Shown here piece after piece: positions 26,538 through 34,868 of a stretch of 64,000 nucleotides of DNA. The stretch lies in NCBI GenBank assembly GCA_938002965.1, contig CALKZY010000049.1, positions 1 to 64,000 of the forward strand, in the 5' to 3' direction. Source of the stretch: an uncultured Acidimicrobiales bacterium. GTDB lineage: Bacteria > Actinomycetota > Acidimicrobiia > Acidimicrobiales > SZUA-35. A model generated the notes under the pieces. It was not told the origin of the DNA, searched no databases, and saw only the letters and a program-made list of their open reading frames with translations. Within the stretch, counting starts at the first letter, position 1; each line of letters begins with the position of its first letter. The position numbers and the translations under genes are program-made.

Positions 26538-27950
26538 TTGTCTGACAATCATCGATTTTCGAATAGCGCCGTCGCGCCGCTGGCCGACGACCTTCAAACG
26601 CTGACTCGCACGTCGAATCCAGTGGAGTTCATCGACCTTCGAACCCCTGCGCTCGACGCCGAGGCCATCCGAACCGGGCTGGACTCAGCGGAGCTTATCG
26701 CGGTCGCCGTCGGACAGATCACCGACGACGCCGTCCGACGGTCGGCCGAGCAGCTGTTCGACATCTCCAACCGAACCGAGTCGTTCACCCACCGTTCACG
26801 GTTGGCGGCCGAGCAGATGGGCATCAGCCTCGACGGGTTCCGCCGTCGGAGTGACGGACGGCCAAGCCGAAGAGACCTCGTAGTGCTCGAAGTGGCCAAC
26901 CAGATTCAACAACTTGGCAGCGCTCATGAGGGAGTGGCGGCCGCGGACCCGATTGAGACCGAGTCAAGTACAGTCAATTCAGGCACAGTCAATTCAAGCT
27001 CGATCGACTCCCAGAGCCTGGAAACAGTCGGCCCATCGAAGCGCCGGCTCGACCTGCTGCTATTGGTCGGCCTACTCGGCCTGGTCATCGTGTCGGTCGG
27101 GGTACTCGCCGCCCGAAGCTACATCCGTTCGGTTCAAGCTGACCGCATTGCCGAATTGACCCGTGACGTACCGGGCGATCTGGACATGTCGCTGTACTGC
27201 ACTGAGACTTACGACGGCGACATCATCGCCGAACCAAGCGGATCGGGCTGGGTGTGCCGCGACGCCGACGACCAGTCCGACCCAATCTCCATCGACCCCG
27301 ACGAGGTCTGCGCCACGCAGTATGGCGAGAGCACCAAGGCCCTCGCCCTTGACGACACAGCCGGTGCCTGGCGATGCGAACTAGTCGGACAGCCATCGAA
27401 GTCAGAGGAGTGCGAGATCGCCCCCGGCGCTTTCGACGCCTCACTGGCCGACACCATGTCTCCGTTTGCCCAAGGCTTCCGACGGCGCTACGAACAAGCC
27501 GAGTCTCTGCCATGTCCCACCAGCATCATGCACAGGTGGGCCGATGGCATTTTGCAGGAACTCGGATCAGAGGACGAACAGTCCGCCCTGATCGCCCTCT
27601 CACCCGACAACATTGTGCTCCTGGAGGGCTCGTCCTGGATGGCCTTCGACCGGATCAAAGGAATCACCGGAAGCCTTGTCGGCTATCCGCTCAACGAGCC
27701 GGAGGACAGCCACGATGGACTGCTGGTGGAGCTGTCGGCTGACGGCGCATTGTTCGCCACCAACGACAGATCAACCTTCCATTGGCTTCCACCCGTGGTG
27801 TTTCAATACTGGACCGATCACTTGACCTGTCTCGGGCCTCCGGTGTCCGACCCATACACCAACGGCGATCACTTCCGACAGGACTTCCTCAACGACAGTC
27901 TGGTGCTCAACCCAAGCACCGTCTCCTTCCACGCCTTGGGCGACTGTTGA
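26538..27950 (+). CDS. Single-pass membrane protein of unknown function
   Basis: A 470 aa protein. The longest frame opens at a TTG (26538), so the start is uncertain. The N-terminal 160 residues are cytoplasmic and helical with an HTH-like stretch (HRSRLAAEQMGISLDGFRRRSDG). A Ser/Thr/Val linker contains a 15 bp tandem duplication, then one transmembrane helix (LLLLVGLLGLVIVSVGVLAA). The outer part is Cys-rich (CTET, GWVCRD, DEVCATQY, WRCEL) and ends in a domain with VGYPLNEPEDSHDGLLVEL. This suggests an intracellular DNA- or protein-binding part joined to an extracellular sensor; inference only. Confidence 0.6.
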   Translation: MSDNHRFSNSAVAPLADDLQTLTRTSNPVEFIDLRTPALDAEAIRTGLDSAELIAVAVGQITDDAVRRSAEQLFDISNRTESFTHRSRLAAEQMGISLDGFRRRSDGRPSRRDLVVLEVANQIQQLGSAHEGVAAADPIETESSTVNSGTVNSSSIDSQSLETVGPSKRRLDLLLLVGLLGLVIVSVGVLAARSYIRSVQADRIAELTRDVPGDLDMSLYCTETYDGDIIAEPSGSGWVCRDADDQSDPISIDPDEVCATQYGESTKALALDDTAGAWRCELVGQPSKSEECEIAPGAFDASLADTMSPFAQGFRRRYEQAESLPCPTSIMHRWADGILQELGSEDEQSALIALSPDNIVLLEGSSWMAFDRIKGITGSLVGYPLNEPEDSHDGLLVELSADGALFATNDRSTFHWLPPVVFQYWTDHLTCLGPPVSDPYTNGDHFRQDFLNDSLVLNPSTVSFHALGDC

Positions 27951-28244
27951 ACGCATGAGGTGGCCCTTTAGCGTGGCGCAGTACCCGAACGGCCCCTTTC
28001 CCACGGTGTTCCCACTGCTCTCCCGGCTTTAAGCCGCAGGGCGTCACTCTGTCGGTGTACAAACGTAGGAGGGCTGAACCGCCCACGGCCGTCATGCCTA
28101 ACATCCGTTGTGGCGGTCGGGCGACCCAGCCCGGAGGGAAACCGGCTCGCCGGCTCCAGATACCGGCAACACACTCTGGAGTCGGCGGCAGGTACCGATA
28201 ACTGCGATCCACCCGATAGTCAGCGGATCCCGTAGGGTGGACGA
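27951..28244. ncRNA. Structured non-coding stretch upstream of ABC exporter (identity unknown)
   Basis: This 294 bp gap has no convincing gene but many stable inverted repeats: a 12 bp stem GCCGGCTCCAGA / TCTGGAGTCGGC with a 14 base loop, the palindrome CGGCTT-T-AAGCCG, and short GC stems such as GGTC-GGGC-GACC and CCGG-CTCG-CCGG. It could be an RNA leader for the exporter operon, an independent small RNA on either strand, or a remnant of a structured mobile element. No match to tmRNA, RNase P RNA or common riboswitch cores was found by eye. Confidence 0.4.
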
Positions 28245-30131
28245 GTGACAGCGCATCAAGTCGAACGAGGCGAAGGCATCGCCCTCATCGGCCGTCAGCT
28301 GCGCCGCGCTCGGCGACCGTTTCTGATGGGTGGAATCGGGACCCTGCTTTACGCGGTGGCAACGGTGGCGTCGTCGTTCGTGATCGGCTGGGTGACCGAC
28401 AATGTGCTGCTACCGGCGGTGGCCGAAGGCAACCTGACCGTGGCTGCGCAAGCAACAGCGGCGGGGGCCATTCTGGCGGTCGCCATCGTCCGAGGGACCG
28501 GAATCGGTCTGCGGCGATTCGGCGCCTACTCAGCGCAATACGAGCTGCAAGCCGGGGACCGAACCGAAGTCACCGATCGCTACCTGGAACTGCCCATCGA
28601 ATGGCACCGTCGCCACCCGACAGGCCAGCTGCTATCGAACGTCAACACCGATGTGGAAACGGCATCGCAGGTGGCAAGCCCGCTGCCTATGGCCATGGGT
28701 GTGACCGCCATGTTGGCCATTACCGGTGTGCTCCTCCTCCTCACCGACCCGTTTCTGGCCGTTGTCGGATTCTCGGTCGGACCTGCCCTGGCGCTGGTCA
28801 ACATCGGCTTCCAGCGACGCATGCGAGTGGTCACCACCGAAGCCCAGCGACTGCGGGCCGAAGTCAGCGAAATCGCCCACGAATCATTCGACGCCGCCCT
28901 GGTAGTGAAGACCCTGGGCCGAGAGGACGATGAGGTCGGGCGGTTCGGGACGATGTCCGACGAGCTGCGGGATCGAATGGTCGACGTCGGCAAACTGCGG
29001 GCGCTCTTCGATCCACTAATGGAGGCTCTGCCCAGCTTCGGCACACTGGCCGTGTTGGCCGTCGGGGCCTGGCGGGTCGAAGCCGGCGTAATCACCGCAG
29101 GCACGCTCGTCACCTTCGCCTACCTGTTTCGCCTGGTCGCGCTCCCCATGCGGGTCTTCGCCTGGCTGTTGATGATGCTCCCCGCCGCTGTGGCAGGCTG
29201 GCGGCGAGTGCAATCGGTCCTCGAAGCCGACGGCCACGTGGACTACGGATCGATGATTCCCGAACGGTCCGGGGCGGCCAAAGCCGAAGTGGACGACATC
29301 GGCTACATCTACCCCGAAGAATCAATAGCCGACCTTCTAGGCGCATCCGAAGAACAGCGCCGGGTCGATGAACGAGCCGAAGATCGAGACGACGGACGGG
29401 GGATCGAATCGATCTCAATGGACGTGCCACCCGGTTCAACGGTGGCCGTGGTCGGACCCACTGGTTCGGGTAAGTCGACAGTGTCCCAGTTGATGGTCCG
29501 ACTGTTCGACCCCGACACCGGCCACATCACTTTGGATGGTCACGGCCTGGCGGCAGTCGAACGAGACGCCATCGCCGATCAGACGGCCATCGTCTTCCAA
29601 GAGGCGTTTCTGTTCGACGACACCATCGAAGCCAACATCAGCCTCGGCGGCGACTACACCGGAGACGATGTCCAGGCCGCCGCCCGCCTAGCCCAGGCCC
29701 ACGAGTTCATCAGCGAACTGGACAACGGCTACGGCACCCGCGTGGGCGAACGAGGGGCGTCACTGTCAGGCGGCCAACGTCAGCGGATCGCCCTGGCCCG
29801 AGCGTTGGTGCGCAAACCACGGCTGTTGATTCTGGACGACGCAACGTCGGCCGTCGACCCGGCGGTGGAAGCAGCCATCCTGGACCAGCTCTCAACGCTC
29901 GACACCAGTGTGGTCATCGTGGCCTACCGTCGCAGTTCGATCCTGTTGGCCGACACCGTGATCTACGTGGAAGACGGCAGGGTTACCGGCAGAGGGACCC
30001 ATCAACACCTGTACAACTCACTCCCGGCCTACGCCAAACTGATCGACGCGTACAGTATTGATGACTCGACCGTCAATGACTCGACTGTTGATGACCCGAC
30101 TGCTGACTCTGACGACGAGGCGGCAGCATGA
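28245..30131 (+). CDS. ABC exporter half-transporter 1 (degenerate ATPase site)
   Basis: A 628 aa type IV ABC exporter half with six transmembrane helices, then an ATPase domain. Walker A is GPTGSGKSTVSQ and the signature LSGGQRQRIALARAL is canonical. Walker B ends LLILDDATSAVD with Asp in place of the catalytic Glu, and the H-loop reads IVAYRRSS with Tyr for His. These two changes mark the degenerate half of a heterodimeric exporter. A start at GTG 28245 was used. The C-terminal tail holds a 15 bp tandem repeat (DDST/NDST/DDPT units). The next gene overlaps by 4 bp. Confidence 0.92.
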   Translation: MTAHQVERGEGIALIGRQLRRARRPFLMGGIGTLLYAVATVASSFVIGWVTDNVLLPAVAEGNLTVAAQATAAGAILAVAIVRGTGIGLRRFGAYSAQYELQAGDRTEVTDRYLELPIEWHRRHPTGQLLSNVNTDVETASQVASPLPMAMGVTAMLAITGVLLLLTDPFLAVVGFSVGPALALVNIGFQRRMRVVTTEAQRLRAEVSEIAHESFDAALVVKTLGREDDEVGRFGTMSDELRDRMVDVGKLRALFDPLMEALPSFGTLAVLAVGAWRVEAGVITAGTLVTFAYLFRLVALPMRVFAWLLMMLPAAVAGWRRVQSVLEADGHVDYGSMIPERSGAAKAEVDDIGYIYPEESIADLLGASEEQRRVDERAEDRDDGRGIESISMDVPPGSTVAVVGPTGSGKSTVSQLMVRLFDPDTGHITLDGHGLAAVERDAIADQTAIVFQEAFLFDDTIEANISLGGDYTGDDVQAAARLAQAHEFISELDNGYGTRVGERGASLSGGQRQRIALARALVRKPRLLILDDATSAVDPAVEAAILDQLSTLDTSVVIVAYRRSSILLADTVIYVEDGRVTGRGTHQHLYNSLPAYAKLIDAYSIDDSTVNDSTVDDPTADSDDEAAA

Positions 30132-32002
30132 CCACAACCGCTCCGGCCATTGAACTTGACGACACCGTTCCCGCTGGCTCCTGGGTGACGGTCAAACGCG
30201 GCCTGGCACTCTCACCGGAGCTCCGGACGGGTCTCGGGGGAACGCTGGCACTGGCTCTCATAGCCACCGCCGGTCGGGTGGTTGTTCCTATAGCCGTCCA
30301 GCAGGTCATCGACGGCGGCCTCAACGTAAGCGCAGTGGCTGAGGCATCCGCCGCCAACGGTTCAACGTCGGTCGACGGCTCGACTTTTGTTGACCTTGGC
30401 TTCGTCTTCAGGATGGTGGCTCTGGCCGGGTTGGCGGTCCTGATCACCGCCGGAACCACATCATTGATGCACCTCCGACTGGCCCGGGTGTCAGAAACGG
30501 CGTTGTCCGGGCTGCGCACGCGAGCGTTCCGCCACATCCACGACCTCTCCATGCTTCATCAGGCCTCCGAGCAGCGCGGGGCCTTGGTATCGCGGGTGAC
30601 TTCCGACGTGGACCAGATCAGCCGGTTCATGCAGTGGGCCGGCCTTCAGCTTCTCACCAATACCGCCCAGGCCGCGTTGGCCATTGCCGTGATGCTGTTT
30701 TATTCATTGCCGCTTGGCCTGGCGGTGGTGGCAGTCGTGCCCCTGATCGCCTTGACTATTCGGTGGTTCCAGAAGCGCCTCGACGCCGCCTTCCTTGTCG
30801 TACGCGAGCGGGTGGGTCGGATGTTGGCGGTATCAGCCGAGGTGGTGGTCGGCGCTCCCGTCATCCGGGCCTACGGCATCGAAAGTCGGGTGCGCGGTCG
30901 GTTAGCCGGCGCCATCGAAGATCATCGGGCGGCCGCCATCAAGGCCGGTGGCTACTCTGCCGCCTTTTCCGGCGCGGCGGAGATGCTTTCAGCCTTGGTA
31001 ATTGCCGTGGCGCTAGTCGTCGGATCGGGGTTGGCGGTGGCCGGTTCCGTTTCGGTGGGGACAGTGGTGGCGTTCTTGTTCCTGGCTCAACTGTTTGTTC
31101 AACCGGTCACCATGTTGGGCGAAGCGGTCAACGAAGCACAGACGGCGGTGGCCGGGTGGCGGCGAGTCATCGACGTGTTGGACATACCACCTGATGTTGC
31201 CGACCCGGGCGACGACGGCCAGGCTCTTCCAGCCGGACCGTTGGACATCGAGTTCGACGCAGTCGAGTTCCGCTACCCCCTGCGGGGCGAGACAGCGGCG
31301 ACAGCGTCGGGCACTCAAGCTCTGCGACCGGTCTCGTTAGCCATTGAAGCCAAGGCCAACGTGGCCGTGGTGGGTGAGACCGGATCGGGCAAGACGACGT
31401 TCGCCAAGCTGCTGTGCCGATTGATGGATCCCAGCGCCGGTACCGTGCGGATCGGTGGGGTCGACATTCGGTCGATCAAGTTTCGGTCACTGCGGGACCG
31501 GGTCGTGATGGTCCCGCAGGAGGGTTCGCTGTTCCGGGGTTCAATTGCCGACAACGTCCGCATGGGCAAACCAGACGCCGCCGACACCGACGTGCTGGCC
31601 ACGTTCGCCGAGCTCGGCTTGGACGAATGGTTGGATGAGTTGGAGCACGGGATCGAAACCCAAGTCGGCGAGCGTGGCGGTTCGTTGTCCATCGGCGAAC
31701 GGCAACTGGTTACGTTGGTCCGGGCCGCTATCGCCAATCCAGATCTGCTGGTGCTGGACGAGGCGACGTCGTCGGTTGATCCGGCGACCGAGGTTCGCAT
31801 CAGTCGGGCCTTCGCCCATCTAACGTCGTCTCGAACCGTGGTCACTATCGCCCACCGTCTTTCGACCGCCGAAGCCGCCGATCGGGTGCTGGTGTTCGAC
31901 GAAGGCCTGGTGGTGGAAGACGGGCCACACTCGCAACTGTCCACCGATGGTGGAATCTACGCCGGCCTGTTCGACGCCTGGCAACGCGGCACCGCTGGTT
32001 AA
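30128..32002 (+). CDS. ABC exporter half-transporter 2 (catalytic ATPase site)
   Basis: A 624 aa partner of the preceding gene with six helices and an ATPase domain. Walker A GETGSGKTTFAK, Walker B LLVLDEATSSVD with catalytic Glu, and H-loop TIAHRLS are intact, but the signature is LSIGERQ instead of LSGGQ. In the heterodimer this altered signature faces the degenerate Walker site of half 1, while the intact Walker site here faces the good signature of half 1. That is the pattern of TM287/288- and LmrCD-type exporters. The substrate (drug, lipid or peptide) is unknown. Confidence 0.92.
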   Translation: MTTTAPAIELDDTVPAGSWVTVKRGLALSPELRTGLGGTLALALIATAGRVVVPIAVQQVIDGGLNVSAVAEASAANGSTSVDGSTFVDLGFVFRMVALAGLAVLITAGTTSLMHLRLARVSETALSGLRTRAFRHIHDLSMLHQASEQRGALVSRVTSDVDQISRFMQWAGLQLLTNTAQAALAIAVMLFYSLPLGLAVVAVVPLIALTIRWFQKRLDAAFLVVRERVGRMLAVSAEVVVGAPVIRAYGIESRVRGRLAGAIEDHRAAAIKAGGYSAAFSGAAEMLSALVIAVALVVGSGLAVAGSVSVGTVVAFLFLAQLFVQPVTMLGEAVNEAQTAVAGWRRVIDVLDIPPDVADPGDDGQALPAGPLDIEFDAVEFRYPLRGETAATASGTQALRPVSLAIEAKANVAVVGETGSGKTTFAKLLCRLMDPSAGTVRIGGVDIRSIKFRSLRDRVVMVPQEGSLFRGSIADNVRMGKPDAADTDVLATFAELGLDEWLDELEHGIETQVGERGGSLSIGERQLVTLVRAAIANPDLLVLDEATSSVDPATEVRISRAFAHLTSSRTVVTIAHRLSTAEAADRVLVFDEGLVVEDGPHSQLSTDGGIYAGLFDAWQRGTAG

Positions 32003-32026
32003 CAAGTCCTTAATCTACTCCTCGAT

Positions 32027-32506
32027 CTATTCCTCGATCAGAGGTGGCTCGGCTGGCGCGCCGTGTTCCAAGATTTGTTTGGCCAGCGAAGCCAATTCGA
32101 CTGGGTGGATGTTGTCGTCGGTGGTTTCCAGATCGGCCACTGTCCACCAGCGATGCTCAACCAGGCCTTCCGATGACAGCTCTTCTGCCGACATAGTGGG
32201 GGCGATGGTGAAGACGTGACATGGCACCAGATAGACGCTTTCCTCCTGCCCATCGAACTCATTATCGTTCCTGGTGAACATCCGGCGGCGATACCACACC
32301 GGTGGGCCCATGAAGACGTCAGGAACGCCAGTCTCCTCCGTTAGTTCCCGCTTGAGGGCGGTGGCATCATCCTCGCCTGGCTCCTTGCCCCCACCGGGCA
32401 GAAGCCAGCCGGTCCAGTCGCCAAACTCCACCCGGACGAGAAGAATCCGATCAGCGGGGTCGATCATGAGGCCTCGAACGGCCGGACGCATTTTGAGTTC
32501 ACTCAC
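32027..32506 (-). CDS. Nudix hydrolase
   Basis: A 159 aa protein with the Nudix box intact (GGGKEPGEDDATALKRELTE then ETG). It hydrolyses nucleoside diphosphate-linked substrates with Mg2+. Neighbours give no clue to the substrate. Just outside its stop a 12 bp tandem repeat (CTCCTCGATCTA-like) lies between it and the exporter gene. Confidence 0.88.
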   Translation of the reverse strand: MSELKMRPAVRGLMIDPADRILLVRVEFGDWTGWLLPGGGKEPGEDDATALKRELTEETGVPDVFMGPPVWYRRRMFTRNDNEFDGQEESVYLVPCHVFTIAPTMSAEELSSEGLVEHRWWTVADLETTDDNIHPVELASLAKQILEHGAPAEPPLIEE

Positions 32507-32601
32507 CCAACCGTTCTAGCGGCCAGTTGCCTGGTTGGATGCCTTCACAGCTTCGGAGCCGGACAAGCACGCACTAGCTGGCTGAGAAGATTCAGCCGGT
32601 G

Positions 32602-32775
32602 ATGAACGATGACGAGCTGAACGCTCTGATCGACGATCACTACCGGGGCGAGGCTCAGACCTTAACTACCGGCGCTGAAGCCAACCTGTTGAAACTTGGT
32701 GAGCTTCGGGGCACGTTGACTGATGTCGAAGCCGAAGCACTTGGCGACATCGGCGAGACGCTCAGGTCAAGGTAA
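32602..32775 (+). CDS. Small acidic protein, 57 aa
   Basis: ATG 32602 opens a 57 aa frame (MNDDELNALIDDHYRGEAQ start, ending TLRSR) with strong third-position GC. It reads like a compact helical domain with the segment TTGAEANLLKLGELRGTLT. There is no clear ribosome binding site; a GTG directly precedes the ATG. Its 3' end overlaps the end of the convergent SulP gene by 14 bp. The sequence resembles the C-terminal tail of a larger protein, so it may be a free-standing domain. Confidence 0.45.
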   Translation: MNDDELNALIDDHYRGEAQTLTTGAEANLLKLGELRGTLTDVEAEALGDIGETLRSR

Positions 32776-34585
32776 GGTCCGGCGCAGGCGACTCGGCTGT
32801 GTTACTAATCCGCTCATCGATGCCGTGACGGCGCTGATCACTCGGAGCGGGTTGATCGGCAACGATGGCCTTCACCGCCTCATGGGTTGAAGCGTGAATG
32901 CACGGTGCCAGCTCACCCCACAACCCGGCACGACGCAGCACGTCTCGCACCGGTCCTTTGACATCGGCTAGGTGCAAGATCACCTCTTGCTCGGCCAGCT
33001 CGGACATTACTTCGTGCAGCATCTCCGCCCCGGTGGCGTCGATGTCGTTGATTCCCGATGAGTCGAGAATTAGAGCGGGCTGGCCCGTGGGCTCCGCTTG
33101 ACCGCTCAACGCGGTGGCTTGGTGGAACCGTGTGGCCCAGACCAGGGCCGTGGCTTCGGAAACAAGGAGACGCTTCACCGCGGTTGCATTCACGAAAGAC
33201 AGCGGGGCGTCGATTCGAACGATACGGATTCCGTCGGTGGTTTGAGTCTCGGGAAAGCGCTTGACGTTGCGGTAGGTGCCGCTGTCTTCCACGTTGCCCA
33301 GAACCGCCGAATGAGGGCTGGACATGCGGGCGAATACGACCAGCATTGAGGCGGCAACAGCCACCGCAATCCCGATTTCGATGCCGAGCGCCAGCGTGCC
33401 AAAGAAGGCCACGGACAGGCTGATCAGGTCGCTCCGCTTAACAGTGGCGATGTGTCGCATCTCCGCCACGTCGATGAGTCCAACGACGGCCACGACGATG
33501 ATGGCACCCAGCGCGGCGTTTGGCAGCGTCGCCAACAGCGGCGTTAGGAAAGCAATAGCGACGAGGACGACGCCGGCGGTGACGATGGAGGCCAAAGGGG
33601 TTCGGGCCCCGGCGGCGTCATTCACCGCGGTCCTGGAGAAGCCACCGGTGACCGGGTAGCCACCAAATAGTCCGGCGGCCACGTTGGCAGCGCCCAGCCC
33701 AATCAACTCTTGGTTGGCGTCGACCTCGTAGCGGTGCCGACGGGCATAGGTCTTGGCCACGGCAATGGACTCCATGAAGCCGACCAGCGTGATGATGAGC
33801 GCCGTGGTGGTCAGGCTGCCAATGAGCGACCCGGAGAACTGCGGCAAGCCGAACGTCGGCAACGAGTCGGGGATACTGCCGACTACTTGAACGCCTCGAT
33901 TCTCAAGGTCTGCGATGTTGACCGCAACAATGGAAGCGACCACCACAGTGAGGGCAGCCGGAAGCCTGGGAGCCAAGCGCTTCAATGCCAGAAGGCTGAT
34001 CATTGAGCCGATGCCGACTGTCAACGTTGCCGGGTTGGCGTCTCCCAATTTGCTAGCGACGTCGATCACCGTTTGGTAGAAGTGCTCGTGCCGATCCACT
34101 TGAATACCCAGAATGTGCTTGGCCTGCGAGAAGCCGATGATGATGGCGGCGGCCGCGGTGAAGCCCACGAGAACCGAGTGGGACAAGAAGTTGACCAGAA
34201 ACCCCAGCCGGGCCGCGCCGAGGACCAGGTGGATGACCCCCACCATGACGGCCAGTAGGGCGGCTGCGCTCATGTACCCGATGGTGCCTGTTTCCACCAG
34301 CGGGGCCAGAGCCGTCGCAGTCAACAGCGACACAATGGCTACCGGCCCGACGGCCAACTGGCGGGAGGAACCGAATAAGGCATAGACCAGCACGGGAACG
34401 GTGGCGGCATAGAGACCGACCTCAGCCGGCAACCCGGCCAGCAATGCGTAGGCCATGGCCTGTGGAACCAGCATGGCTCCAATCGTCAGGCCGGCGGCCA
34501 AATCCGCCTTGAGGTAGCTCCGGGGATACGCCAGAGCCCATTTGGTGATCGGCAGAAGCCTCTGCACAGGCGATCTGTAGTCCAT
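32762..34585 (-). CDS. SulP/SLC26 family anion transporter with STAS domain
   Basis: A 607 aa transporter starting at ATG 34585. About twelve transmembrane helices carry the family motif AAGLTIGAMLVPQAMAYALL near the N-terminus and GGYPVTGGFSRTAVN mid-protein. A C-terminal cytoplasmic STAS domain has LILDSSGINDIDATG. Members move sulfate, bicarbonate or other anions. A 14 bp palindrome lies 8 bp before the start, where a repressor would block translation and transcription. Confidence 0.9.
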   Translation of the reverse strand: MDYRSPVQRLLPITKWALAYPRSYLKADLAAGLTIGAMLVPQAMAYALLAGLPAEVGLYAATVPVLVYALFGSSRQLAVGPVAIVSLLTATALAPLVETGTIGYMSAAALLAVMVGVIHLVLGAARLGFLVNFLSHSVLVGFTAAAAIIIGFSQAKHILGIQVDRHEHFYQTVIDVASKLGDANPATLTVGIGSMISLLALKRLAPRLPAALTVVVASIVAVNIADLENRGVQVVGSIPDSLPTFGLPQFSGSLIGSLTTTALIITLVGFMESIAVAKTYARRHRYEVDANQELIGLGAANVAAGLFGGYPVTGGFSRTAVNDAAGARTPLASIVTAGVVLVAIAFLTPLLATLPNAALGAIIVVAVVGLIDVAEMRHIATVKRSDLISLSVAFFGTLALGIEIGIAVAVAASMLVVFARMSSPHSAVLGNVEDSGTYRNVKRFPETQTTDGIRIVRIDAPLSFVNATAVKRLLVSEATALVWATRFHQATALSGQAEPTGQPALILDSSGINDIDATGAEMLHEVMSELAEQEVILHLADVKGPVRDVLRRAGLWGELAPCIHASTHEAVKAIVADQPAPSDQRRHGIDERISNTAESPAPDLTLT

Positions 34586-34592
34586 ATAACCG

Positions 34593-34606
34593 AATGTACG
34601 TACATT
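34593..34606. promoter_or_regulatory. Perfect 14 bp palindrome before SulP gene
   Basis: AATGTACGTACATT is fully self-complementary and ends 8 bp before the chosen SulP start codon, inside the likely 5' untranslated or promoter region. A perfect palindrome of this length is a good operator candidate. The regulator is not adjacent. Confidence 0.55.
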
Positions 34607-34682
34607 TACGTTGATTGTCAATGAAAATGGGCCATACGTCACCGTGATCACTCGGTGCGTCGATCTCGTACACTTGCAGACG

Positions 34683-34868
34683 ATGTGCAGACAGGTTTCA
34701 TGCAAGCAATGCGGCCAGCCAACATGGGCCGGCTGCGGTCAACACGTCGAGCAGGTTCTCGGCCACATCCCGGAGTCGGAGCGCTGCCAAGGCCACACGT
34801 CTGACGACTCGGGCGGCAGCGTTGGCCAATCCTGGCTACAGAGAATCCTCAGTTCCGTCCGCAGCTGA
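34683..34868 (+). CDS. Small Cys-rich (zinc-binding-like) protein, 61 aa
   Basis: ATG 34683 begins MCRQVSCKQCGQPTWAGCGQ, followed by HVEQVLGHIPESERCQGH. Short proteins with the CxxCGxPTWAGCGxHVEQVL signature are widespread in actinobacteria and other groups. The Cys and His pairs look like a zinc knuckle. It is divergent from the SulP gene and its 3' end overlaps the end of the AcuI-type gene. Function unknown. Confidence 0.7.
   Translation: MCRQVSCKQCGQPTWAGCGQHVEQVLGHIPESERCQGHTSDDSGGSVGQSWLQRILSSVRS

Noticed and set aside
27907..28212. Minus-strand reading frame of 101 codons in the structured region
   Set aside because: It runs into the end of the preceding gene, has no ribosome binding site, odd composition (rich in Arg, Gly, Trp) and overlaps strong RNA-like inverted repeats.
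27951..28244. tmRNA, RNase P RNA, cobalamin, FMN or TPP riboswitch
   Set aside because: None of the conserved core sequences of these RNAs could be found on either strand by eye.
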